Positions 1 through 6,832 of a stretch of DNA of 24,014 nucleotides are shown in pieces. Within the stretch, counting starts at the first letter, position 1. Every line of letters starts with the position of its first letter. This DNA is from Firmicutes bacterium UBA7510 (GTDB lineage: Bacteria; Bacillota; Clostridia; Tissierellales; Sedimentibacteraceae), in contig DLNM01000022.1 in the NCBI GenBank assembly GCA_002479485.1, positions 25,846-49,859 of the forward strand. The letters are read 5' to 3'. The translations under genes were made by a program, and so were the position numbers. The notes below the pieces were generated by a model. That model saw only the letters and a program-made list of their open reading frames with translations, had not been told where the DNA came from and made no database searches.

Positions 1-8
1 TGCGACTT

Positions 9-53
9 CAATGAGATTTACCAACCTTACAAAAATCAAGGTAAATCTCATTG
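9..53. repeat. Perfect 14-bp inverted repeat at the left edge
   Basis: Arms at 9-22 (CAATGAGATTTACC) and 40-53 are exact reverse complements around a 17-nt spacer. A run of seven T starts about 15 bases after the right arm (68-74), which is too far for a normal intrinsic terminator on the plus strand. No T-run follows on the minus strand. It could be the terminator or an RNA structure of a gene left of the window, or an end of a small repeat. The rest of 1-163 shows no gene. Confidence 0.5.
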
Positions 54-163
54 CGGAGACAGAAACTTTTTTTATATTTCTTGCTCACCTTAAATTCGCA
101 GTAAAAGTATATCGAAGAAACAACTTTCTACTAAGCTTTACTTACCAATGCATTATTTAAATG

Positions 164-1633
164 CTACATATCAAATATTATTTCTGATAAGCATTTAAGT
201 CCATACTCCAAATCTTTTAATGATGCATAGGAATATGAAATCCTTAGATATTGGTTTTTTGAAAAATCATATATATTACCAGGGTTAATCAATATCTTTT
301 TATTCAATGCAAGTGTAAACAACTTATCTGTTGATATTTTCTTATTTAATCTTAACCAAATATAAAACCCACCCTTAGGTACAGACCATGAGGCTATATC
401 TTTAAAGTATTTATTAAGTATATCTAAAACAAAATTTCTTCTGTCTAATAGATGCTTTTTTAATCCAATTAGATGTTTTTCATACAAGCCACTTTCTAAC
501 CATTCATATAAAATCCACTGTGAAAGAGAGCTTGCACCATAATCAGTTTGCATTTTAACATCACCTAGCCTTTCAACTACTGGTTCAGGTCCAACTATCC
601 AACCAATTCTAAGTCCCGGAGCTAATGTTTTAGACACTGTTCCTAGATATAAAATACTACCATTATCATCTAGTGACTTCAAAGGCGCTGGAGGTTCATC
701 TTCAAGCCAAAGTTCTCTGTAAGCATCATCTTCAATTATCGGAAGTCTAATGCTCTTACAATAATTAACTAACTCAACTCTTCTTTCATTTGACATTATC
801 ATGCCAGTTGGGTTGTGAATGGTTGGTATGGTGTATAGTAATGATGAATTATCACTAGCATGATTATCTACCTTCATATTCCAGTACATAATACCACTTC
901 TATCCATCGGAACACCAAATAACTTAACTCCAGCAGATTGAAACACCTGTAATGAATTCAAATATGATGGTAACTCAACATACACTGTTGAACCCTTTCT
1001 CAACATGCATACAGAAATAAGCTGCAAAGCTTGTAGTGAGCCCGAAACTATAAGTATTGAGTTAGGAGATACATTAATTCCAAAGCGTTTGATATATTTA
1101 CTTATTGCTTGTCTTAATTCTAAAAGTCCCAAAGGCCCTAAGTAGTTAAGTTTTACATTGTTCTCTTGCACTCTTTTAATTATTTCATCGTTTAAAATAT
1201 TAGGTATAAGCTCCGGTGAAAGTTCTCCAGTTCCAAGCCTAATAATGCCTTCTTCAAATTCTTGCTTATTAATAGTTTGTATAGTTCCTATATTAGATTT
1301 AAAGCTACCAGACTTAATATAACTACTCCAATTTGGAGGCGCTGAAGACATAAGCAGTGACCATGTATTATTTATTATCCTTGTTCCTCCACCAGCAGTT
1401 CCCTCAATAATCCCTGTTGCTTTTAGCTCATCCATAGCTTGCACTATAGTACTTCTATTAACATTAAAAAAAGCAGCAAGCTCTCTTTGAGATGGCAGTT
1501 TACTACCTATAACCCAATCACAGCAAGCGACCTTTGAGTTTACATAATCAACAATTTGCTTATAAATTGGTGTATTGCTATTTTTATCTGGTACAAAATT
1601 AATTTCTTCTAATTTAATCTGAGAATTTGACAT
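164..1633 (-). CDS. MocR-family transcriptional regulator (GntR HTH fused to aminotransferase-like domain)
   Basis: The 489-residue protein has the MocR/PdxR/GabR layout. A GntR-type winged helix lies at about residues 15-85 (with an NRSTIVQAMDEL recognition segment), then a linker, then a fold-type I aminotransferase domain from about 125 to the end. The probable PLP lysine is K335 in the segment TVSKTLAPGLRIGW. MocR proteins usually bind PLP and an amino acid or amine and act on a divergent gene. Here that gene is a LysE-type exporter starting 124 bases away, so amino acid export control is likely. The ATG at 1633 has an AGAGG site about six bases upstream. A sigma-70 promoter and two direct repeats in the shared region suggest that it also controls itself. 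The effector cannot be named. Confidence 0.9.
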   Translation of the reverse strand: MSNSQIKLEEINFVPDKNSNTPIYKQIVDYVNSKVACCDWVIGSKLPSQRELAAFFNVNRSTIVQAMDELKATGIIEGTAGGGTRIINNTWSLLMSSAPPNWSSYIKSGSFKSNIGTIQTINKQEFEEGIIRLGTGELSPELIPNILNDEIIKRVQENNVKLNYLGPLGLLELRQAISKYIKRFGINVSPNSILIVSGSLQALQLISVCMLRKGSTVYVELPSYLNSLQVFQSAGVKLFGVPMDRSGIMYWNMKVDNHASDNSSLLYTIPTIHNPTGMIMSNERRVELVNYCKSIRLPIIEDDAYRELWLEDEPPAPLKSLDDNGSILYLGTVSKTLAPGLRIGWIVGPEPVVERLGDVKMQTDYGASSLSQWILYEWLESGLYEKHLIGLKKHLLDRRNFVLDILNKYFKDIASWSVPKGGFYIWLRLNKKISTDKLFTLALNKKILINPGNIYDFSKNQYLRISYSYASLKDLEYGLKCLSEIIFDM

Positions 1634-1663
1634 AAAAACCTCTAGTAAATTTTACTTTATTTT

Positions 1664-1692
1664 AGTATATAACTTGGTTGGGCGCCAGTCAA
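1664..1692 (-). promoter_or_regulatory. Sigma-70 promoter of the mocR-type gene
   Basis: On the minus strand, -35 TTGACT (1692-1687) and -10 TATACT (1669-1664) are separated by exactly 17 bases, placing the start site near 1657. One of the two ACTTGGT repeats lies in the spacer and the other lies just upstream of the -35. Confidence 0.75.
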
Positions 1693-1703
1693 TACTTGGT
1701 AGG
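1672..1703 (+). promoter_or_regulatory. Two direct repeats ACTTGGT(T/A)GG, candidate MocR operator
   Basis: ACTTGGTTGG (1672-1681) and ACTTGGTAGG (1694-1703) differ by one base and start 22 bp apart, about two helical turns. MocR regulators such as GabR, PdxR and TauR bind direct repeats in the region shared with their divergent target. The position is compatible with repression of the regulator and activation of the exporter. For the exporter, only a weak -10 candidate (TACAAT, 1705-1710) without a good -35 is visible, as expected for an activated promoter. This is an inference from position and sequence. Confidence 0.55.
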
Positions 1704-1756
1704 ATACAATTTTGTTTAAAAGCTTTATAATAAGCAAAAAGGAGGAATGAATATTT

Positions 1757-2380
1757 ATGTTAGATATTTTATTAAAAGGCTTTGCTATAGGAATAGCGTA
1801 TGTCGCACCTATAGGGATGCAAAATTTATATGTTATAAATACTGCAATGTCTCAAAGTAAAAAAAGAGTTTATCAAGTAGCAATTATAACTATTTTATTT
1901 GATATATCATTAGCATTGGCATGTTTCTTTGGTATTGGAGCAATAATTGATAATGTTGAAATTTTAAAAACTATAATATATGGTATCGGATCACTAGCTG
2001 TAATTTGGATAGGTATATCACTTATAAAATCAACTCCTAATATGCAAAGTAACAATATTGATTTAAATATGCCAATAAAAAAGGTTGCATTATCATGTTT
2101 TCTTGTAACGTGGGCAAATCCTCAAGCATTAATCGATGGAACTCTTTTGTTTGGTGGTTTTAGAGCTTCGTTGCAAGCTAATTTTTCAACATTTTTTATA
2201 ATTGGAGCTTGTTTAGCCTCAGCTACTTGGTTTTTGTCACTAGCAACAATTGTTAGTATATTTAAAAATGCAATTAATGAGAAAGTTATAAAGATTATAA
2301 ATATTGTTTGTGGAGCTATACTTATATACTATGGCTTAAAACTTGGGTATAATTTCATATTAGAAATTGGTCTTTTTTAA
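1757..2380 (+). CDS. LysE/RhtB-family amino acid exporter
   Basis: The 207-residue hydrophobic protein has the length and topology of LysE/ArgO exporters, with about six membrane segments. The N-terminal segment contains GFAIGIAYVAPIGMQNLYV, which fits the family's conserved G-x-x-x-G-P-x-G-P/Q-N stretch. The central motif TWANPQALIDG is typical of the LysE/ArgO branch. These proteins export basic or other amino acids, using the membrane potential or proton gradient. The ATG at 1757 follows AAGGAGG with 9-10 bases spacing. The gene diverges from a MocR regulator, a frequent arrangement for LysE-type exporters. Arginine, lysine or another substrate cannot be distinguished. No clear terminator follows, so read-through into the next genes is possible. 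Confidence 0.88.
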   Translation: MLDILLKGFAIGIAYVAPIGMQNLYVINTAMSQSKKRVYQVAIITILFDISLALACFFGIGAIIDNVEILKTIIYGIGSLAVIWIGISLIKSTPNMQSNNIDLNMPIKKVALSCFLVTWANPQALIDGTLLFGGFRASLQANFSTFFIIGACLASATWFLSLATIVSIFKNAINEKVIKIINIVCGAILIYYGLKLGYNFILEIGLF

Positions 2381-2461
2381 AAAACATGGAACAAATTTTA
2401 TTTCTTATCGTCTAATTTTGTGTAAAAGCAAAATTTATTACATAAAGAAAGGAATAAGATT

Positions 2462-3148
2462 ATGAACAAAAAAATTACAAGAGGATTAGCAACAGGATTA
2501 ATAATGCTTACAAGTATGGGAGTAGCTTTTGGAGCTGGTACACAATTCGAAATAAAGGCAACGATGGATAGCGGAGTTAAAATAATGTACAAGGATAAAG
2601 CTCAGAAGCTTGTTGATGTAAATGGGGAAATTAAAGATCCTATCATGTATAAAGGTACTACATATATCCCTATTAGAAGTGTTGCGGATATTTTTGGAGT
2701 AGGTGTTGATTGGGATAATGATAATAGAAAGGTTTTATTAGAGGATAATGTGACATTATCATTAGAAAATGATTCACTTGAAACAATAATGGAATCAGTG
2801 TACTCAAGAATTAAAGAAAAACCAATGATGCTAGCAAACACTGTTGTAACAGATGAAAATTCAAAATACTATTTGGGACTTGAATCATTAAAAGGTGCAG
2901 AAGCTTTAGCATCAGAACCAATGATAGGCTCTATAGCACACTCAGTTGTTTTACTTAGAGCTCCTGAAGGTAGTAACATAGAAGCACTGAAAAAAGAAAT
3001 AAAAGAAAAAGTTGACCCAAGAAAATGGGTATGTGTTGGTGTTGAAAAAGATAAGGTAATAGTTGATAATATCGGCAATTTGATAATTATGATTATTGAT
3101 GGAGCAAATCCTACAGAAATACACGAAGGTTTCCTAAAATTAAAATAA
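2462..3148 (+). CDS. Secreted stalk-domain (copper amine oxidase N-like) protein with DUF4358-like C-terminus
   Basis: The 228-residue protein begins with a signal peptide (MNKKITRG, a hydrophobic core, cleavage near AFG-AG at about residue 25). Residues about 30-95 form a copper-amine-oxidase-N/stalk domain, with the family hallmark YIPIRSVADIFG followed by VDWDNDNRKVLL. This domain is a surface stalk in Firmicutes and has no oxidase activity. Residues about 125-228 resemble DUF4358: an I-G-S-I-x-H-S-V-V-L-L strand, a lysine-rich amphipathic helix and a late GNLIIMIIDGA strand. The stop overlaps the next ATG by one base (TAATG), so the two genes are translationally coupled. An AAAGGA site precedes the ATG. 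Its role is probably extracellular and tied to its partner. The DUF4358 call is from memory of the family pattern and is only moderately sure. Confidence 0.75.
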   Translation: MNKKITRGLATGLIMLTSMGVAFGAGTQFEIKATMDSGVKIMYKDKAQKLVDVNGEIKDPIMYKGTTYIPIRSVADIFGVGVDWDNDNRKVLLEDNVTLSLENDSLETIMESVYSRIKEKPMMLANTVVTDENSKYYLGLESLKGAEALASEPMIGSIAHSVVLLRAPEGSNIEALKKEIKEKVDPRKWVCVGVEKDKVIVDNIGNLIIMIIDGANPTEIHEGFLKLK

Positions 3149-4401
3149 TGAAATATCATAAAAGATTACTTTTAATAATTGGTATATCTGCTGTTTTACT
3201 TGTAGGATCAATCTTAGCATTTACATCATGCAGTAAGAAACCTTCTGAAGACACTAACACATCAATAAATGATAACCTAGATGGCAATAACAGCTCAGAT
3301 GGTGAACAGAATAATAATTCTGAAAAGGATAAAGACAATAATAACGAAGATGACAAATCAACTGAAGATAAAAAAGATGAAATTGATGGTAGTAAAGATG
3401 ATAATGTAAACAGTGAAAATAACTCACAGGATAAAGAAAATTCAAATACCGACAAAGATAATATATCTTCAGGTAATAAAGATAACAACCAGTCATCAAA
3501 TAACAACAATAATTCTGGCAACACCACTCCGCCTGATAAGGGTGAAGATAATGCTGGCACGGGTAATATGGAAATAAATAAAGAAGGCATCTATGCTATA
3601 AATAATCATTATTTCAAATCAATTTACCCACTTGATGAAAAATCAGTTTTAAAAGCTGCAAATTATATGAAAAGCTTGCAAGAAACATATCTAACAGAAA
3701 ACAATAAAGTTTTTTATGCTGTAATTCCAGATAAAACCTACTATGACAAATCATCAAGCTATGATAAGCTCGATTACGATAAAATGGTTAGTATACTTAA
3801 TGAAAACATAAAAAATATGGAATATATTAAGCTAAAAGACTTATTAAGTTTAGATGATTATTACAGAACAGACAACCATTGGAGACAAGAAAAAATAATT
3901 GATGTTGCAAATAGAATTGGAGAAAAGTTAAATTTTAAAATTAACGCTAATAATTTTGAGAAAAAATCTTACTCTGGCTTAAAAGGAATGTACTCTAAGT
4001 ATGTAACTAATGCTAAAGATAAGGAAGAACTTCAATATCTAACAAATGATCATATAACAAATGCCACTGTAGACAATTATCAAAATAAAAATTTTACAAG
4101 CGTTTATGATACAAATCGTTTAAACACTGACATATCATATGATGTATTTTTATCAGGTGCAACACCATTTCTTACAATTACAAACTCATCAGCAAACAGT
4201 GATAAGGAGCTTGTAATATTTAGAGATTCATATACAAGTAGCTTAGCTCCACTATTAATTAGTGAATATAGTAAAATAACTCTTATAGATACTAGATATA
4301 TGGCTAGCACATTAATCAAAGATTTTATTGAATTTAATAATCAAGACGTATTATTTTTATATAGCTCCGCTATTATAAACAATAGCACAATGTTGAAATA
4401 A
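3148..4401 (+). CDS. DHHW-family surface lipoprotein with SGNH/AlgX-like features and a long low-complexity linker
   Basis: The 417-residue protein has a basic start, a hydrophobic helix and a lipobox-like FTSC ending at Cys28, so it is probably a lipoprotein. Residues about 30-140 are a linker of almost only N, D, S, K, E and G. From about 145 to the end is a globular domain. It contains TDNHW (241-245), a variant of the DHHW motif of AlgX/AlgJ-like SGNH proteins. It also has FRDSY (358-362), whose Ser361 is the candidate nucleophile. Relatives act in O-acetylation of extracellular polysaccharides, usually beside an MBOAT acyltransferase. No MBOAT gene is present here. The start overlaps the stop of the upstream stalk/DUF4358-like gene by one base, so the pair is probably co-translated. 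A strong terminator follows. Confidence 0.75.
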   Translation: MKYHKRLLLIIGISAVLLVGSILAFTSCSKKPSEDTNTSINDNLDGNNSSDGEQNNNSEKDKDNNNEDDKSTEDKKDEIDGSKDDNVNSENNSQDKENSNTDKDNISSGNKDNNQSSNNNNNSGNTTPPDKGEDNAGTGNMEINKEGIYAINNHYFKSIYPLDEKSVLKAANYMKSLQETYLTENNKVFYAVIPDKTYYDKSSSYDKLDYDKMVSILNENIKNMEYIKLKDLLSLDDYYRTDNHWRQEKIIDVANRIGEKLNFKINANNFEKKSYSGLKGMYSKYVTNAKDKEELQYLTNDHITNATVDNYQNKNFTSVYDTNRLNTDISYDVFLSGATPFLTITNSSANSDKELVIFRDSYTSSLAPLLISEYSKITLIDTRYMASTLIKDFIEFNNQDVLFLYSSAIINNSTMLK

Positions 4402-4415
4402 AATATTTTTAATAT

Positions 4416-4442
4416 AAAAAAGCAAGATTAACTTGCTTTTTT
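4416..4442 (+). terminator. Intrinsic terminator of the stalk/DHHW pair
   Basis: An 11-bp stem (AAAAAAGCAAG with CTTGCTTTTTT, 4416-4426 and 4432-4442) and a 5-base loop end in a T-run that continues past the stem. Confidence 0.9.
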
Positions 4443-4540
4443 ATTTTATATTATTAGCTTATCAAGTATCCTAGTATGAAATTTAATTGAATATCTATTC
4501 ATATAATGTTAGAATAAATTTAAACATGGAGGAATTTATT

Positions 4541-5074
4541 ATGAAAATTGAGCTATTAGACAATGATGTTTATAAAGGAAAAAAGTTATTATTTAAATAT
4601 AAAACAGGATATTTTTACGATATCGAGACTAAAGAAAATGAAAATAGTTTTGGTTTTTATCTTGTTAAAAAGCCCTTTAATAAAACAATAGAGAAACAGT
4701 TTGAGGATATACTTTTATCAGATTGGCTTGAAAATCCTATGCTTTTTGGAGCAATTGAAAACGGAAATATAGTAGGTTATTTAGAATTAAGTCACGAGCA
4801 GTGGAATAACAGAATGAGAATTTCAAACATTTTAATTGAAGAAGCCTATCGTGGTCATGGTATAGGAAAAGCATTAATGGAAAAAGCCTACTCTACAGCT
4901 GTTGAGAAAAAAGCAAGAATGCTTATTTTAGAAACACAGGCATGCAACTATAATGCAATTTCATTTTATAGGTCTTGCGGACTTTCAATTATAGGATTTG
5001 ATTTATTTGCATATACAAATCAAGATATTGAAGGTAAAGAATTTCGCATTGAAATGGGAAAAATTATAGTTTAA
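4541..5074 (+). CDS. GNAT N-acetyltransferase, SatA/YyaR-like
   Basis: The 177-residue protein carries the acetyl-CoA pyrophosphate-binding motif YRGHGIGKALM (R104-x-x-G-x-G). It also has the segments LETQACNYNAISFYRSCG (131-147) and IGFDLFAYTNQDIE (151-164), which are characteristic of the streptothricin-acetyltransferase-like branch of GNATs. It acetylates an amine, but the substrate is unknown. Related chromosomal proteins are annotated as SatA-like, and real streptothricin activity is not shown by the sequence. I chose the ATG at 4541 because GGAGG lies 8 bases upstream. An in-frame codon at 4487 would have no ribosome binding site and would cover the -10 candidate TATAAT at 4502-4507. 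It is a single gene behind a strong terminator. Confidence 0.85.
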   Translation: MKIELLDNDVYKGKKLLFKYKTGYFYDIETKENENSFGFYLVKKPFNKTIEKQFEDILLSDWLENPMLFGAIENGNIVGYLELSHEQWNNRMRISNILIEEAYRGHGIGKALMEKAYSTAVEKKARMLILETQACNYNAISFYRSCGLSIIGFDLFAYTNQDIEGKEFRIEMGKIIV

Positions 5075-5097
5075 TTATAAATGTCTCTATTATATTA

Positions 5098-5114
5098 CGC
5101 AACTTCAAGTTGCG
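5098..5114. promoter_or_regulatory. Perfect 17-bp palindrome upstream of the XRE gene, candidate operator
   Basis: CGCAACTT and AAGTTGCG (5098-5105, 5107-5114) flank a single C. The centre is 34 bp upstream of a TATAAT box at 5140-5145. No T-run follows on the plus strand, so it does not look like a terminator for the GNAT gene. Autoregulation by the downstream XRE protein is a reasonable guess. Confidence 0.5.
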
Positions 5115-5184
5115 AAAAAGAAACCTACACATGGTAGACTATAATAATATAAAAGAGTATAGTAGCCTCAAGGAGGTTGAACAA

Positions 5185-5802
5185 ATGAAATTATCAGATA
5201 AAATTCAATTATTAAGAAAAATTTATGGATATTCTCAGGAACAATTAGCAGAGCTGTGCAATGTGAGTAGACAAGCAATATCAAAATGGGAAATGGATAT
5301 TTCATTGCCCGATGTTGATAAAATAATTTTATTAAGTAAATTATTTAATACTTCTATTGATGTATTGCTAAAAGATGATTTAGAGATTAGTTATGTAAAG
5401 GAAAATCACTCATGTAGTACATTAACAGAATCAAATAAAGTACAAAGTCTATATACAGGTATAATAATAAAGGAAAGTCTTGAAGATGAATTAGTTCTTG
5501 ACTATGTATATGTTAATAAAGTTGAATTATGGAAAACCAAAAGCACACCAAAATACTGGACAGCAGTATATTTCACTTCTAACGATGAAAACTTACCAGA
5601 CTTATTATCAAAGTCACTTATTGCTGATAGTACAAAAGGTGGGAACTGGTTTATTGATTTAAAAATCAGAAATACTAAGATTATAGTATTTAAAAACAAA
5701 ATACTAAAATATGAAATAGGAAATTCAAAACAAAAAGACTATGTATGTAATGAATGCAGAAAATTAGGTATTTCCGATAATGAAATGAATTGGGAAGAAT
5801 AA
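5185..5802 (+). CDS. XRE-family transcriptional regulator with an uncharacterised C-terminal domain
   Basis: The 205-residue protein has a classic XRE/Cro helix-turn-helix at residues 1-65. It reads KIQLLRKIYGYSQEQLAELC, then NVSRQAISKWEMDISLPDVDKIILLSKLF, then the usual NTSIDVLLKDD. About 140 residues follow with mixed strands (for example LYTGIIIKESLEDELVLDYVYVNKVELWK). I do not recognise that domain, which may sense a ligand. I chose the ATG at 5185 because AAGGAGG lies about 8 bases upstream. An upstream in-frame TTG at 5110 falls inside the palindrome and before the -10 box, so it cannot be the start. A perfect palindrome upstream may be its own operator. The gene is followed by a terminator and stands alone. 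Confidence 0.85.
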   Translation: MKLSDKIQLLRKIYGYSQEQLAELCNVSRQAISKWEMDISLPDVDKIILLSKLFNTSIDVLLKDDLEISYVKENHSCSTLTESNKVQSLYTGIIIKESLEDELVLDYVYVNKVELWKTKSTPKYWTAVYFTSNDENLPDLLSKSLIADSTKGGNWFIDLKIRNTKIIVFKNKILKYEIGNSKQKDYVCNECRKLGISDNEMNWEE

Positions 5803-5833
5803 TGATATACATATTAAAATGTTAATAAATATG

Positions 5834-5858
5834 AACAGCCTTTTAAATAAAGGCTGTT
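5834..5858 (+). terminator. Intrinsic terminator after the XRE gene
   Basis: A ten-base-pair stem (AACAGCCTTT, 5834-5843, with AAAGGCTGTT, 5849-5858), a 5-base loop and a T-run to 5862. Confidence 0.9.
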
Positions 5859-5874
5859 TTTTATTGTTTCAAAG

Positions 5875-5905
5875 CATATATTTATCGTACTACAATAAAT
5901 ATATG
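5875..5905. promoter_or_regulatory. 31-bp near-perfect palindrome directly upstream of the DUF2975 promoter
   Basis: Outer arms CATATATTTAT (5875-5885) and ATAAATATATG (5895-5905) match perfectly. The centre GTA-C-TAC (5887-5893) is also palindromic, so 14 of 15 base pairs match around C5890. The right arm ends at the base before the -35 box TTGACA. The small HTH protein of the same operon is the natural candidate to bind it. Confidence 0.65.
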
Positions 5906-5934
5906 TTGACATACATTATAGTTTGTGATATTTT
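5906..5934 (+). promoter_or_regulatory. Strong promoter of the DUF2975/HTH operon
   Basis: Perfect -35 TTGACA (5906-5911), 17-base spacer, -10 TATTTT (5929-5934) with an extended TGA just before it (5926-5928). The start site should be near 5941. Confidence 0.8.
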
Positions 5935-5994
5935 TGTATTAAAGAAATTTATAGTAGAAAAAAATCATTTCACACTTAAATTTAGGAGGTTATT

Positions 5995-6555
5995 ATGTCT
6001 AATTCTTTTACAAACTCAAAATTATATAAAATACTTTATTTATTACTTAATGTTGGTCTTTGGATAGCAATCGCACTATCCTGTTTTAGTTTAATTATCT
6101 TATTTTTCAATCAAAATCAAACATTTATGACATCTGGATTATCATTTGATGGTTTTCTTATTGTTCATAATAACATTTCTGAATCCTATGATTTGCATTG
6201 GTTATTCATTATTATAACATTAACAACATATTGCTCAGGCATTATATGTATTTGGATGCTGCGAAATATTGTTAATTCGTTAAAAATAAACTCACCATTC
6301 ACTCTAAATAATGTAAAAAGAATGAGAATCATTGGATGGACACTTTTTATCGAGGCTTATCTAAAACAGTTATTAAATTATCTGTATGTAAATGAATTGA
6401 GCAATTGGTACATCAAAAACGGAATCGAACCTATATTGCAATCTAGATTTAACATTTTACCAGATAAAATAGTTTTAGTACTATGTATACTCATTTTAGC
6501 TGAAATCTTTAAATATGGATGTATTTTGCAATCAGAGCATGATTCTACAGTTTAG
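5995..6555 (+). CDS. DUF2975 membrane protein (YoaS-like)
   Basis: The 186-residue protein has four predicted membrane segments at about residues 11-38, 69-92, 112-130 and 158-178. The loop contains the family-typical LRNIVNSLKINSPFTLNNVKRMRIIGW. DUF2975 proteins in Firmicutes are almost always paired with a small Cro/CI-like HTH protein, as in Bacillus yoaS/yozG, and this is the case here. The biochemical role of the family is not known. A membrane sensor or modulator of the HTH partner is a common guess. The ATG at 5995 follows AGGAGG by 5-6 bases. The stop is 10 bases before the HTH start, so the two genes form one operon. Confidence 0.85.
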   Translation: MSNSFTNSKLYKILYLLLNVGLWIAIALSCFSLIILFFNQNQTFMTSGLSFDGFLIVHNNISESYDLHWLFIIITLTTYCSGIICIWMLRNIVNSLKINSPFTLNNVKRMRIIGWTLFIEAYLKQLLNYLYVNELSNWYIKNGIEPILQSRFNILPDKIVLVLCILILAEIFKYGCILQSEHDSTV

Positions 6556-6565
6556 GAGGGATGAT

Positions 6566-6784
6566 ATGCCTATTATTATACGACTAGATAGAGTTATGGC
6601 TGATAGAAAAGTATCATTAAACGAATTATCTGAACGCGTTGGCATCACAACAGCTAATCTTTCAAACCTTAAAAATGCAAAAATTAGCGCAGTAAAGCTT
6701 AGTACGATGGAAGCAATTTGCCAAGCGCTTAACTGTCAACCTGGAGATTTATTTGAGTTTGTCCCTCCGTTAGATAATATGTAA
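6566..6784 (+). CDS. Small Cro/CI-type HTH regulator (YozG-like), partner of DUF2975
   Basis: This 72-residue protein is one HTH domain of the YozG/HTH_26 type. It reads MPIIIRLDRVMADRKVSLNE, then LSERVGITTANLSNLKNAKI, then the helix STMEAICQALNCQPGDLFEFV. The recognition helix lies around TTANLSNLKNAK. The ATG at 6566 has AGGAGGG 5 bases upstream. The gene follows the DUF2975 membrane protein by 10 bases and shares its promoter. The 31-bp palindrome before that promoter is its most likely target, giving negative autoregulation. What the DUF2975 partner does to its activity is unknown. Confidence 0.88.
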   Translation: MPIIIRLDRVMADRKVSLNELSERVGITTANLSNLKNAKISAVKLSTMEAICQALNCQPGDLFEFVPPLDNM

Positions 6785-6786
6785 AA

Positions 6787-6808
6787 TGGAATGGTAATAG
6801 CCATTCCA
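6787..6808 (+). terminator. Intrinsic terminator between convergent HTH and response-regulator genes
   Basis: Perfect 8-bp stem TGGAATGG (6787-6794) with CCATTCCA (6801-6808) and a 6-base loop. It is followed on the plus strand by CTTTTTATTT and on the minus strand by TTTT, so it may serve both genes. Confidence 0.85.
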
Positions 6809-6832
6809 CTTTTTATTTACAAAATTAACAAT

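Noticed and set aside
3156..3590. Long minus-strand open frame (144 codons, Leu/Ser rich) opposite the DHHW-type gene
   Set aside because: It is the shadow of the low-complexity linker; its composition mirrors the Asn/Asp codons of the real gene and it has no ribosome binding site.
5819..6067. 82-codon frame before the DUF2975 gene
   Set aside because: It runs through the terminator, the palindrome and the promoter and overlaps the DUF2975 start in another frame.
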